Shown here in pieces: positions 29,841-39,000 of a DNA stretch of 64,000 nucleotides. Each line of letters starts with the position of its first letter. Position 1 is the stretch's first letter. Under the pieces are notes generated by a model. The model was given only the letters and a program-made list of their open reading frames with translations, made no database searches and was not told the origin of the DNA. The position numbers were made by a program, and so were the translations under genes. Source of the stretch: Mycobacterium pseudokansasii (lineage in GTDB: Bacteria; Actinomycetota; Actinomycetes; Mycobacteriales; Mycobacteriaceae); NCBI RefSeq assembly GCF_900566075.1, contig NZ_UPHU01000001.1:186001-250000 (forward strand). Direction: 5' to 3'.

Positions 29841-31076
29841 GTGAGTGATGCCGTTCGTCTCGACGACCTGGCCGAGCCCCGGTTCAGTACCGAGGCCCAG
29901 CAGCTCCGCGACATGATGGCCACGATGGCTCCGCAATGCCCGTTGGATGCCGACGCGCTGCACGCGCGCGCCAGCGCCGACACCGGCCTGCACGATTTCG
30001 GCGACGACGACTACCGGGAACGACTCGACGTTTTTCTGGCCGCGCTGCGTGACATCGACGGGCTGCACCCGCCCGGGGTGGTGAACTTCTACGGGCAACT
30101 GCTGCAGTTGCTCAAGAACCGGCTGTTGTTGGCCGACCTGCTCACCAGGCATCCCGAGATCGACGACATCGAACTGCGACCACCAGTGTTCATCGCCGGC
30201 TTGCCCCGCACCGGCACCACACATCTGCACAACATGCTGGCGGCGGCACCGACCTTCCGCACCATGCCGTACTGGGAAAGTGTCGAGCCGTACCCCCTGC
30301 CGGCCGAGGCCGGAATCGAACCGGATCCGCGGCGAGCACGTATGGACGTCGCGGTGCACGTGATCAACATCGTGATGCCTTACTTTCCGCTGATGCACGA
30401 GATGACCACCGACCACGTGCACGAAGAGATTCAGCTGCTGGCCAACGACTTCTCGACGATGTTGTTCGAGACGCTGGCCCACGTGCCTCGCTGGCGCGAC
30501 TACTACCAGGCCCACGACCAGACGCCGCACTACGCGTACCTGGCCACCCAACTCAAGGCGATGCAGTTCCTGCGCGGCGGGCGGCGCTGGCTGCTCAAGT
30601 CGCCCCAGCACCTCGAGCAGGTGCCGGTGCTGGATCGGGTTTTTCCCGGCAGCATCGTGGTGTTCACCCACCGCGACCCGGTGCCGGTGGCGCTGTCGAT
30701 GATCGCGATGATCGTCTACTCCGCCCGGATGCACCGCTCGCCGGTGCCGGTGGCAGAGATTGCGGCATATTGGGTGGACCGGCTCGAGCTGATGCTCACC
30801 GCGCTGGTGCGCGATCGTGACACCGTCGGTCCGCGGCGCTCGATCGACATCCGATTCGACGACTTCATGGCCGACGAACTCGGTGTCGCCGCGCAGGCGT
30901 ACGCCCTGGCCGGCGAGCCGTTCGACGAACCGGCACGGACGGCGTTCACCGGCTACCTGGCCGGCCACCGGCGCGGCCGACTGGGCCACGTCGAAACGTC
31001 CTGCGAGATGTTCGGGCTGACCGAGAAGGACCTGCGCGCCCGCTTCGCGCCCTATGTCGAGCGGTTTCTGACCTAG
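29841..31076 (+). CDS. PAPS-dependent sulfotransferase family protein
   Basis: 411 aa. The 5'-phosphosulfate-binding loop is FIAGLPRTGTTHLHNMLA near residue 118. Downstream it has LLKSPQHLEQVPVL and a 3'-phosphate motif VVFTHRDPVPVALSM, as in the Stf family of mycobacteria. The predicted reaction is sulfate transfer from PAPS to a lipid or small-molecule hydroxyl; the acceptor is unknown. GTG 29841 has no ribosome site but a -10 box close by. It is divergent from the TetR/DUF1214 operon. Confidence 0.87.
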   Translation: MSDAVRLDDLAEPRFSTEAQQLRDMMATMAPQCPLDADALHARASADTGLHDFGDDDYRERLDVFLAALRDIDGLHPPGVVNFYGQLLQLLKNRLLLADLLTRHPEIDDIELRPPVFIAGLPRTGTTHLHNMLAAAPTFRTMPYWESVEPYPLPAEAGIEPDPRRARMDVAVHVINIVMPYFPLMHEMTTDHVHEEIQLLANDFSTMLFETLAHVPRWRDYYQAHDQTPHYAYLATQLKAMQFLRGGRRWLLKSPQHLEQVPVLDRVFPGSIVVFTHRDPVPVALSMIAMIVYSARMHRSPVPVAEIAAYWVDRLELMLTALVRDRDTVGPRRSIDIRFDDFMADELGVAAQAYALAGEPFDEPARTAFTGYLAGHRRGRLGHVETSCEMFGLTEKDLRARFAPYVERFLT

Positions 31077-31083
31077 CGCTGCG

Positions 31084-31162
31084 GCTGGGTACCCAGCTTG
31101 ACGCCGAGCCTGTAAATAGGCAGAAGAAGTGCGAGTAGCAGCCTGCGAAATTACAGGCTCGG
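31084..31162. terminator. Palindrome and inverted repeat after the sulfotransferase gene
   Basis: GCTGGGTACCCAGC (31084-31097) is a perfect 14-bp palindrome. CCGAGCCTGTAA (31104-31115) pairs perfectly with TTACAGGCTCGG (31151-31162) across a 35-nt loop. Together they could terminate the sulfotransferase transcript; a regulatory role for ephF is also possible. Confidence 0.5.
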
Positions 31163-31186
31163 TGGCCGGCTAGGTGGGGCGAGCGC

Positions 31187-31192
31187 TACCTT
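31187..31192 (+). promoter_or_regulatory. Possible -10 box of ephF
   Basis: TACCTT lies 8 nt before ATG 31201, and no ribosome site is present, so a near-leaderless transcript is likely. Confidence 0.45.
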
Positions 31193-31200
31193 CTCAGTAC

Positions 31201-32085
31201 ATGACCACAATGCCCGCGCTGGACGGCGTCGAACACCGGTTTGTCGATGTAGGCGACGGCGTGACCATCCACGTGGCCGACGCCGGGCCCGCCGACGGGC
31301 CGGCGGTGATGCTGGTGCACGGCTTTCCGGAGAACTGGTGGGAGTGGCACAAGCTGATCGGCCCGCTGGCCGCCGACGGCTACCGGGTGCTGTGCCCCGA
31401 CCTGCGCGGCGCGGGCTGGAGCTCGGCGCCACGCTGCCGGTACCTCAAGAGCGAAATGGCCGACGACCTGGCCGCGGTGCTGGATCGGCTAGGTGTCGAG
31501 AAGGTCAAACTCGTGGCCCATGACTGGGGCGGGCCGGTCGCCTTCATCATGATGCTGCGCTACCCCGCCAAGGTGACCGGCTTCTTCGGGCTCAATACCT
31601 CGGCGCCCTGGGTACGCCGCGACCTCGGGATGCTGCGGCACATGTGGCGGTTCTGGTACCAGATCCCAATGTCGTTGCCGGTCGTCGGGCCGCGGCTGAT
31701 CGCCGACCCAAAAGCTCGCTACTTCCGGATGCTGACGTCCTGGGTCGGTGGCGGATACAGCGTGCCCGACGAGGATGTCCAGATCTACGTCGACTGCATG
31801 CGCCAGCCCGGGCACGCCGAAGCCGGCTCACGGTGGTACCGCAGCTTCCAGACCACCGAGATGCTGCGCTGGCTGCGTGGCGAATACAACGACAAACGGG
31901 TCGACGTGCCGGTGCGCTGGCTGCACGGCACCGGCGACCCGGTGATCACGCCCAACCTGCTGCGCGGATACGAAAGCCGCGCAAGCGATTTCGAGGTCGA
32001 GCTGGTCGACGGTGTGGGCCATTGGATCGTCGAGCAGCGGCCCGATCTGGTGCTGGACCGGTTACGGGCTTTCCTTACGGCTTGA
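31201..32085 (+). CDS. ephF: Epoxide hydrolase EphF (alpha/beta hydrolase)
   Basis: 294-aa soluble epoxide hydrolase. The oxyanion motif is VHGFPENWWEW, the nucleophile Asp is in LVAHDWGGPVAF, the acid is near WLHGTGDPVITP, and the general base His is in VDGVGHWIVEQ. The cap domain carries the Tyr residues typical of epoxide opening (RFWYQIP, GSRWYRSF). It matches Rv0134. ATG 31201 (MTTMPALDG) is used; ATG 31210 would match the M. tuberculosis start. The end overlaps the convergent alcohol dehydrogenase by 11 bases. Confidence 0.94.
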   Translation: MTTMPALDGVEHRFVDVGDGVTIHVADAGPADGPAVMLVHGFPENWWEWHKLIGPLAADGYRVLCPDLRGAGWSSAPRCRYLKSEMADDLAAVLDRLGVEKVKLVAHDWGGPVAFIMMLRYPAKVTGFFGLNTSAPWVRRDLGMLRHMWRFWYQIPMSLPVVGPRLIADPKARYFRMLTSWVGGGYSVPDEDVQIYVDCMRQPGHAEAGSRWYRSFQTTEMLRWLRGEYNDKRVDVPVRWLHGTGDPVITPNLLRGYESRASDFEVELVDGVGHWIVEQRPDLVLDRLRAFLTA

Positions 32086-33106
32086 CCAGGATACGGATCG
32101 GGTTGCCCTGCTGGCGCTCCAGCTTCTCGATGCCCGCCGGCAGGTCGTCGAGCGCGATAACCTCGCTGATCGACCGCGAAATATCAAGGCGCCCAAGCGA
32201 AACCAGCTTCGCCAGGGTCTCGATGTCGACGTTCTGGTAACCGAGGTGACCGAGCACCTGCTTGCGGGTCACCCCGAACAGCACGGTCGGTCCGATGCTC
32301 GGCGACTCCGCGCTCATCCCCACGCAGACCAGCCGCCCGCCGGCGGTCAGCGAGCCCAGGGCCTGTTCGAACGTCACCTTCAGGCCGACGGCATCGAACG
32401 CCACGTCCAATAACCGCCCGCCGGTGACCTCGGCAAGCTTGTCGACGAGCCCGTCGTCTCGGGTGTCGAACGCGTAGTCGGCGCCGAGTTCCAGGGCGCG
32501 TTCGAGAACGGCCGGGTTGATGTCCAGGGCGATCACCGGCGCCGCACCGACCAACCGGGCGAGCTGGACGATATGGGTGCCCACCCCGCCGACACCCCAG
32601 ACCCCGACCGATTCGCCGATCGCCACCTTCCCGGTCCGGACGACGGCGCCGAACGGCGTCGACACCGCGTCGGCCAGGATCGCGGCCTGCTCCAGGGGAA
32701 CGTTGTCCGGCACCCGGGTCAGGCCGGCCGCCTGCGCCACGGTGTATTCGGCCCACGCGCCGTCGTAGGCGAACGCCATCAACTGGATGCTCAGGCAGTT
32801 GACGACATCGCCGCGGCGGCAGTTCGGACAGGTCTGGCAGGGCCGGCCGGCGGCCACCACCACCCGGTCACCCTCGGCCCAGTCCGTCACGTCGGGACCC
32901 AGCTTCGCGATAGTGCCCGAGGCCTCGTGGCCCTGGGTCACCACCGGTGTCTGGGCCGGGAACGTTCCGTTGATCAGGCTCAGGTCCGAATGGCAGATCC
33001 CGCAGAAGGCAACCTTGACCAAGGCCTCGCCCGGACCGGGCTCGGGTATCGGAACATCTTCCAGCGCAACCTTTTTGGTATCGGCGTAGAAGCGTTCCGC
33101 ACGCAT
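32075..33106 (-). CDS. Zinc-dependent alcohol dehydrogenase (MDR family)
   Basis: 343 aa. Catalytic zinc ligands are Cys in FCGICHSDL and the His/Glu of GHEASG. The structural zinc lobe is CQTCPNCRRGDVVNC (four Cys). The Rossmann motif is VGVWGVGGVGTHIVQLA. It probably oxidises a small alcohol with NAD(P)+. ATG 33106 is used. GTG 33121 overlaps the stop of the upstream Mop gene as GTGA and is a coupled alternative. An epoxide hydrolase ends against it, so diol/alcohol metabolism is a possible theme (inference). Confidence 0.9.
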   Translation of the reverse strand: MRAERFYADTKKVALEDVPIPEPGPGEALVKVAFCGICHSDLSLINGTFPAQTPVVTQGHEASGTIAKLGPDVTDWAEGDRVVVAAGRPCQTCPNCRRGDVVNCLSIQLMAFAYDGAWAEYTVAQAAGLTRVPDNVPLEQAAILADAVSTPFGAVVRTGKVAIGESVGVWGVGGVGTHIVQLARLVGAAPVIALDINPAVLERALELGADYAFDTRDDGLVDKLAEVTGGRLLDVAFDAVGLKVTFEQALGSLTAGGRLVCVGMSAESPSIGPTVLFGVTRKQVLGHLGYQNVDIETLAKLVSLGRLDISRSISEVIALDDLPAGIEKLERQQGNPIRILVKP

Positions 33107-33117
33107 GGTGGCCACGG

Positions 33118-33330
33118 TCACTCGACGCCGATCGTGACCTCGGTCGACTTGATGAACACCGTTGCGGGCTGGCCGGCCTTGAGGCCGAGCTCCACTGCGG
33201 CGTCCTTGGTGACCGACGAGGTGACGATCTGGTCGCCGCCGTCGAGCTTGACCTTGACGACCGCCATCACGCTGCCGAGGTCGACCTCGGTGATGGTGCC
33301 CTTGAGCTGGTTTCGGGTCGATAGCCGCAT
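33118..33330 (-). CDS. Mop/TOBE-domain molybdate/molybdopterin-binding protein
   Basis: 70-aa single TOBE (Mop) domain: MRLSTRNQLKGTITEVDLG, then AVVKVKLDGGDQIVTSSVTK and GLKAGQPATVFIKSTEV. Such molbindins form hexamers that store molybdate or tungstate in the cytoplasm. ATG 33330 has a GGAAAGGA site. It is 11 bases upstream of, or overlaps, the ADH gene. No molybdoenzyme or ModABC is near, so the pairing with a zinc ADH is unexplained. Confidence 0.9.
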   Translation of the reverse strand: MRLSTRNQLKGTITEVDLGSVMAVVKVKLDGGDQIVTSSVTKDAAVELGLKAGQPATVFIKSTEVTIGVE

Positions 33331-33381
33331 CGCAGTCCTTTCCGCAAATCACCGGGTGTGCGACGAGCGTAGTCGGCCCGC

Positions 33382-33993
33382 TCAGGAACGAGGGCCCAGG
33401 AGGGCTATCGACGCATCGATCGCCGGTTCGACGACGTCGCGGACCGGCCGCCCGTCCTCGACGGCAAGCGCGGTCAGCTCGCGCAGTCCGCCCAGCAGGA
33501 TGACCGACAACGGCACGGTCAGCGGGGGTAGGCCGGCCCGCCGGAACCCCGGGCCGGCACTGAGGTCGATCAGCAGGGTGGACAGCAGCTGCAATCCGCG
33601 GCGCTGGACAGGGCGCGCGACGGCGCCCAGCGAGGGGAGTTCGCGAATCCAGCTCAAGGTGATGGCCGGCCGGGACTCGATGTGGCCTACGTAGGCCTCG
33701 ACCGCCTGGCGAATCTGCTGATGCCAGTCGGCGTCGGGATCGACCGCGGCCTGGATGCGCAGGCCGAGCTGTTCGACGTCGGCCCGCAGTAGCTCCAGGA
33801 AGCACTGCTCCTTGCTGGCGAACTGGTCGTAGAAGGTGCGTTTCGAGGTCCGCGCGTGGCGCACGACGTCGGCGACGGTGGTCGCGCGGTAGCCGCGTTC
33901 ACCGATAGCGGCGGCCAGGCCGTCGAACAGCCGAAGCCGAAAGGGATCGATGTCGGCCGGCGCGGCACTGCCGGCAACCGCTGTCACCAACAC
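33382..33993 (-). CDS. TetR-family regulator (Rv0135c-like)
   Basis: 203 aa. The HTH is TTVADVVRHARTSKRTFYDQ, followed by FASKEQCFLELLRADVEQ. The C-terminal ligand domain has no recognised identity. The AAGGAGG site is compatible with GTG 33993 (used), TTG 33990 or GTG 33987. It is divergent from cyp138, as Rv0135c is from cyp138 in M. tuberculosis, and is presumably its repressor. A strong palindrome lies in the shared upstream region. It is followed on the same strand by mop and adh after 51 bases, which may be co-transcribed. Confidence 0.88.
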   Translation of the reverse strand: MLVTAVAGSAAPADIDPFRLRLFDGLAAAIGERGYRATTVADVVRHARTSKRTFYDQFASKEQCFLELLRADVEQLGLRIQAAVDPDADWHQQIRQAVEAYVGHIESRPAITLSWIRELPSLGAVARPVQRRGLQLLSTLLIDLSAGPGFRRAGLPPLTVPLSVILLGGLRELTALAVEDGRPVRDVVEPAIDASIALLGPRS

Positions 33994-34027
33994 GCCTCCT
34001 TACCCGGATCGGTGCGGACCTTGTCAG

Positions 34028-34056
34028 CCTTGGTACCAAAGAGTACCGTGCCAAGG
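34028..34056. promoter_or_regulatory. TetR operator candidate between regulator and cyp138
   Basis: CCTTGGTAC-N11-GTGCCAAGG has 8 of 9 matched positions. A second nested repeat GGTAC-CAAAGA-GTACC (34032-34047) lies inside it. Further GGTAC copies are at 34067 and 34077. It sits 35-42 bases from the regulator start and about 80 from cyp138. Confidence 0.75.
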
Positions 34057-34134
34057 ATAAGCCTGCGGTACACCGCGGTACCATCCCCGTGTTCACGATC
34101 GAGCAGCCGGGGCGGATGTTGGGAGCCCATGTCG

Positions 34135-35460
34135 ATGAGCCACGCAATCACCGATGCGCCGGCACAACCCGAAGTCACGTTGCCGCCGGCGCCGCGGATC
34201 CCGAGCCTGGTGCAAGGCCTGGTCTTTGCGGTCACCCGCCGCGGCATGATGCGTCGGCTGGCGCGCCGCTACGGCAACGTCTTCACCCTGAACATCCCCA
34301 TCTACGGGCGGGTCGTCGTCGTCGGTGATCCGCAGCTGGCAAGGCAGGTGTTCACCACCAGCCCCGACGAATTGGGCAACATCCAGCCGAATCTGAGCCG
34401 GCTGTTCGGCTCCGGTTCGGTGTTCGCGCTCGACGGTGATGACCACCGCCGGCGGCGACGCTTGTTGGCACCGCCGTTTCACGGCAAGAGCATCAAGAAA
34501 TACGAGGCCATCATCGAGGAGGAGACGCTGCGCGAGACGGCTCGCTGGCCGCAGGGCGAGCCGTTCGCGACCCTGCCGTCGATGATGCACATCACCCTCA
34601 ACGCCATCCTGCGTGCGGTGTTCGGGGCCGACGGCGCCGAACTCGACGAGTTGCGCCGGCTGATTCCGCCGTGGGTCACGTTGGGCTCGCGGCTGGCGGC
34701 GATGCCCAAACCGAAACGCAACTATGGCCGGTACAGCCCGTGGGGCCGGCTGGCCGAGTATCGGCGGCAATACGACGCCGTCCTGGACACGCTGATCGAC
34801 CGCGAGCGCTCGGACCCGGACTTCGCCGACCGGACCGACGTGCTCGCGTTGATGTTGCGCAGCACCTACGACGACGGTTCGGTCATGTCCCGCAAGGACA
34901 TTGGTGACGAGCTGCTCACCCTGCTGGCCGCCGGGCACGAAACCACCGCGGCCACGCTGGCCTGGGCGTTCGAGCGGTTGACCCGGCACCCGCGGCTGCT
35001 GGCCGACCTGGTGGCGGAGGCCGATGCGGGCGGTGACGAGCTGCGCCAGGCGACGATCCTGGAAGTCCAGCGGGCCAGGACCGTCATCGATTTCGCGGCC
35101 CGCCACGTCTATTCCGACGTATATCGGCTCGGTGAGTGGTCGATCCCGCGCGGGGATTCGATCATCGTCAACATCGGCCAGATTCACGACAACCCCGACG
35201 TATTCCCCGACCCGCAGCGCTTCGACCCGCAGCGCTACCTCGGCGGTAAGCCGTCGGCGTTCGCCTGGATCCCGTTCGGCGGTGGCACCCGCCGTTGCGT
35301 GGGCGCGGCGTTCGCCAACATGGAGATGGATGTGGTGCTGCGAACGGTGTTGCGCCACTTCGTCATCGAGACGACCACGGCGCCCGACGAGAAGTGGCAC
35401 TGTCGCGGTGTTGCCTACATCCCCAAGGACGGCGGACGGATCGTGGTGCGCCGGCGCTGA
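34135..35460 (+). CDS. cyp138: Cytochrome P450 CYP138
   Basis: 441-aa haem monooxygenase. The I-helix oxygen-activation motif is LLAAGHETTAATLAW. The K-helix ExxR is in ILEVQRAR. The haem loop FGGGTRRCVGAAFA carries the proximal Cys. The substrate is unknown. The start at ATG 34135 gives 9-nt spacing to GGGAG and exactly the 441-aa length of M. tuberculosis CYP138 (Rv0136); ATG 34129 is an alternative. It is divergent from the TetR gene with a palindrome in the shared region, so repression relieved by a ligand is likely. Confidence 0.95.
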   Translation: MSHAITDAPAQPEVTLPPAPRIPSLVQGLVFAVTRRGMMRRLARRYGNVFTLNIPIYGRVVVVGDPQLARQVFTTSPDELGNIQPNLSRLFGSGSVFALDGDDHRRRRRLLAPPFHGKSIKKYEAIIEEETLRETARWPQGEPFATLPSMMHITLNAILRAVFGADGAELDELRRLIPPWVTLGSRLAAMPKPKRNYGRYSPWGRLAEYRRQYDAVLDTLIDRERSDPDFADRTDVLALMLRSTYDDGSVMSRKDIGDELLTLLAAGHETTAATLAWAFERLTRHPRLLADLVAEADAGGDELRQATILEVQRARTVIDFAARHVYSDVYRLGEWSIPRGDSIIVNIGQIHDNPDVFPDPQRFDPQRYLGGKPSAFAWIPFGGGTRRCVGAAFANMEMDVVLRTVLRHFVIETTTAPDEKWHCRGVAYIPKDGGRIVVRRR

Positions 35461-35481
35461 CCGGTTCGCCTACGGGTTTGC

Positions 35482-35994
35482 CTATGGGTTTGCCGAGGCC
35501 CGCCGCGGCAGTTTCCAGCCCGGGCGGATGTAGTGGCAGGTATACCCGTAGGGGTAGCGCTGCAGGTAATCCTGGTGCTCGGGCTCGGCTTCCCAGAATT
35601 CTCCGGCCGGGCTGACGTCGGTGACCACTTTGCCCGGCCACAGGCCGGAGGCCTCGACGTCGGCGATGGTGTCCAGCGCGATCCGTCGCTGTTCGTCGTC
35701 CAGGTAGAAGATGGCCGACCGGTAGCTGGTGCCGACATCGTTACCCTGCCGGTTCTTCGTGGTCGGGTCGTGGATCTGGAAGAAGAACTCCAGCAGTGCG
35801 CGGTAGTCGGTGACCGCCGGGTCGTAGACGATTTCGACGGCCTCGGCGTGGTTGCCGTGATTTCGATAGGTGGCGTTGGGGGTCTCACCGCCGCTGTAGC
35901 CGACGCGGGTGGCGATGACACCGGGCTGGCGGCGGATCAGGTCCTGCATGCCCCAGAAGCATCCGCCGGCCAGGATTGCCTTGTTGGTCGTCAT
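35482..35994 (-). CDS. msrA: Peptide methionine-S-sulfoxide reductase MsrA
   Basis: 170-aa repair enzyme reducing Met-S-sulfoxide with thioredoxin. The catalytic Cys is in [15 protein letters not shown]. Other family segments are [31 protein letters not shown] and [15 protein letters not shown]. The second Cys in [10 protein letters not shown] is the likely resolving residue. ATG 35994 has AGGAG 7 nt upstream; an in-frame upstream extension is ignored. It matches Rv0137c. It begins 45 bases after the mmpL stop on the same strand, probably co-transcribed. Confidence 0.95.
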   Translation of the reverse strand: MTTNKAILAGGCFWGMQDLIRRQPGVIATRVGYSGGETPNATYRNHGNHAEAVEIVYDPAVTDYRALLEFFFQIHDPTTKNRQGNDVGTSYRSAIFYLDDEQRRIALDTIADVEASGLWPGKVVTDVSPAGEFWEAEPEHQDYLQRYPYGYTCHYIRPGWKLPRRASANP

Positions 35995-36039
35995 TGCAGT
36001 CTCTCCTTCGGTGGGGTCGTCACGGGCCCACATCCGAGG

Positions 36040-39000
36040 TTAGTTGCGGCTCGCCGACATCGCCCAGAGCCAGACCACGCAGTCGGGGTCGATGCCCTCG
36101 GAGCCATGGTCGCCGTCACCGGATGCCCCGGCGTACGCCGGCTGCAGGTCCGCCTCGTCTCGTTCCGACGGTTGGACATCGGGTTCACTGCTCGGTCGCG
36201 ACGGCTCGGCCGGGACCAGGGTGGGCTGCGGTGGCCGAGCCGGCCCGGTTGCAAACCGCCTGGAGGGCCACCAGTTGGCGTTGCCGACCAACACCGCAAG
36301 CGAGGGCACGGTGATCGTGCGGACCAGGAAGGTATCGAGCAACAAGCCGACGCCGATGATGAAGCCCGCTTGGACCATGGTGCTGATGCTGGCGAACAGC
36401 ATGCCGAACATCGACGCGGCGAAGATGATCCCGGCAGAGGTGATCACGCCTCCCGTCGTGCCGACGGTTCGGATGACCCCGGAGCGGATGCCGTTGGGGG
36501 ATTCGTCGCGGATCCGCGAAACCAACAGCATGTTGTAGTCGGCGCCGACGGCGACCAGCACGATAAACGCCATCCCCGGAACGCTCCACCCCAGGGGCTG
36601 GCCACCGATGAGCTGGAATGCGATCACCCCGACACCCAATGCCGACAGATACGAAACCACCACGGAGGCAACCAGGTACACGGGCGCGACGACCGCCCGT
36701 AGCAGCATGATCAAGATGAACAGCACCACGGCGATGGTCACCACGATGATGAATCGGATGTCGTGGTTGTAGTAGTCGCGCATCTGGGCATATGTCGGCG
36801 TGGTGCCCGACATCGTGATCGACGCGTCGGCCAGCGACGTATTGGGCTGGGCGCTGCGGGCGGCGTCGACGATCGCCTTGTCCTGGTCGAAGGCGGCGGT
36901 GCTGAACGGATCCAGTTTCGACTGGACCAGGTAGCGCACGGCGTGCCCGTCGGGTGAGACGAAGATCGACGCCAGGTCTTTGAAGCGGGCGTCGTTGATC
37001 GCTTCCGGCGGGATGTAGAAGCCGGACATGCCGGGTTTCGAGGCGTTGAGCTTCATCGACAGCAGGAATGCGGCGGCGTCGGACAGGCCGCGGCCCATCT
37101 GCCTGGTCTGCTCGGTCAGTGCCTGCACGCCGTCGGCCACCCGCCGGCTTCCGTCGGCCAAAGCGTTGGCGCCTTGCTGCATTTCGGCCAGTTTCTGCTG
37201 CAACCCGCCGGGGTCGCCCAGCCCGAGCGATTGCATCGTCTGGACCGCGTGGTTCAGCGACGCTCGCATGGCCTGCAGTGTGCCGATCAGATTCTGGACG
37301 TCCGGGGTCGCCTGCAGCTGCCGGGCGACGTCGGCGATCTGGTCGAACGCCCCGGCGTTGCGGGCGTCGACGAGCAGTTGCAGTTGGCCCCGGGCGGCGG
37401 CGCAGGCGGGGTCGGTGTTGCAGACCGGGCTGGCGTTGAGCCCGGCCAGCACCGGGCCGGCCATGTTGAGCACCTCGCCGATGCTGCCGGCGTTGCTGCG
37501 CAGGCTCGCGGCCAGTTGCTGGATCTGCTGGAGCGTCGTGCCGGCGTCGAGGTGGTTCGCCACCCGCGACACCTCGCCGGCCAGGCCGTTGATCACCGCG
37601 ATCGCCTGGTTGATCTGGCCGGTGATCGCGGCCAGCGCGTCGGCGAGCTTGCGGGAGCTGGCGGTCAGCGCGTCCAGGTCGCCGTTGGCGCCGGTGATCT
37701 GTTTCGACCCAGCCGACAGCTTCCCGCCGACCTCGCCGGCTTGATAGCTGAGCTTGGCCTCCTCGAGCGGTTCACCCTTGGGCCGCGTGATGCCGCGGAC
37801 CATGGCGATGTCGGGCAGCTGGCTGACCCGCTGAGCCATCTGCTCGAGGTCGGCGAGAGCCTGCGGATTGCGCAGCTCGTGCGGTGAGTGGACGTAAATG
37901 TATTGCGGGATGGTCGAACTCGGCGAGAAGTGGCGGTCCATAGCTTCATAGCCGACGTTGCTTTCCACCCCGGACGGCAACGCGGCGCGCGCGTCATAGG
38001 TGTAGCGCACCAGGGACGCGCAGCCGGCCAGCGCGATCAGTAGCGCCAGGCTGGCCGTCAGGTGTGCGATCGGGCGCCGGACGATGTGAACTCCCGACCG
38101 CCGCCACAACCGGCTGGTGAGGTCTCGTCGCGGCGCGATCCACCCGCGCCGCCCGGCGAGCACCATGACCGCCGGCAGCAGGGTGACCGCGGCCAGAAAC
38201 GCCACGGCAATCGATACCGCCAAGGCGGGCCCGACGGTGGAGAACACCCCCAGGCGGGTGAACGTCATGCAGACGAAGGTGACCGCGACGGTCGCCGCGG
38301 AGGCTGCGATCACCTTGCCGATGGACGCCAGGGCGCGGGCAACGGCCGGGTCAGAATCCACTCCGCGGCGCAGGCATTCGTGGTAGCGGCTGATCAGGAA
38401 CACCGCGTAGTCGGTGCCGGCGCCGACCATCATCGCGGTCATGAACACCACGGTCTGATCCGAGATGCCCAATCCGACCCGGGCCAGGCCGGCAACGACT
38501 TGCTGCGCCGTCACCAGTGACAAGCCGATCGTCAGCAACGGCAGCAACATGGTGACGGAGTTGCGGTAGACCACCAGCAAGATCAACAGCACCATGACGA
38601 TGGTCGCCGTCTCGATCACATGCAGATCACGCTGCCCGATCGCGGACATGTCGGCGATGGTGGCCGGCAGCCCGGTCAGGTTCGCGGTCAGCGAGGACCG
38701 CGCCACGGTGTGCTTGACGATGTCGGCCACCCGGGTGTAGGCCTCGGTGGACTGCGGTGAGCCCAGTTCGCCGGCAATGCTGACCGGGATGAACCATGCT
38801 TTGTGGTCCTTGCTCTCCACGACTTCGCGCAGCGGAGGCGCGCTGATGAAGTCCTGTACCGCGACGACGTCGCGGGTGTCGTGGCGCAGCCGGTCGACCA
38901 GTGTGCGGTAGACCTCTTCGTCGGCTTGGCTCAGCCCGTGCTCGTCGGTGAGCACCACCACGGCGACGTTTTGCGATCCCGGTTCGTGAAACGCCTCGGT

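Noticed and set aside
20937..31076. Prophage or integrative element explanation for the accessory block
   Set aside because: No integrase, transposase, att-like repeats or composition shift visible.
32573..33694. 373-codon plus-strand ORF opposite adh/mop
   Set aside because: Crosses three minus-strand genes with clear motifs; no ribosome site or family.
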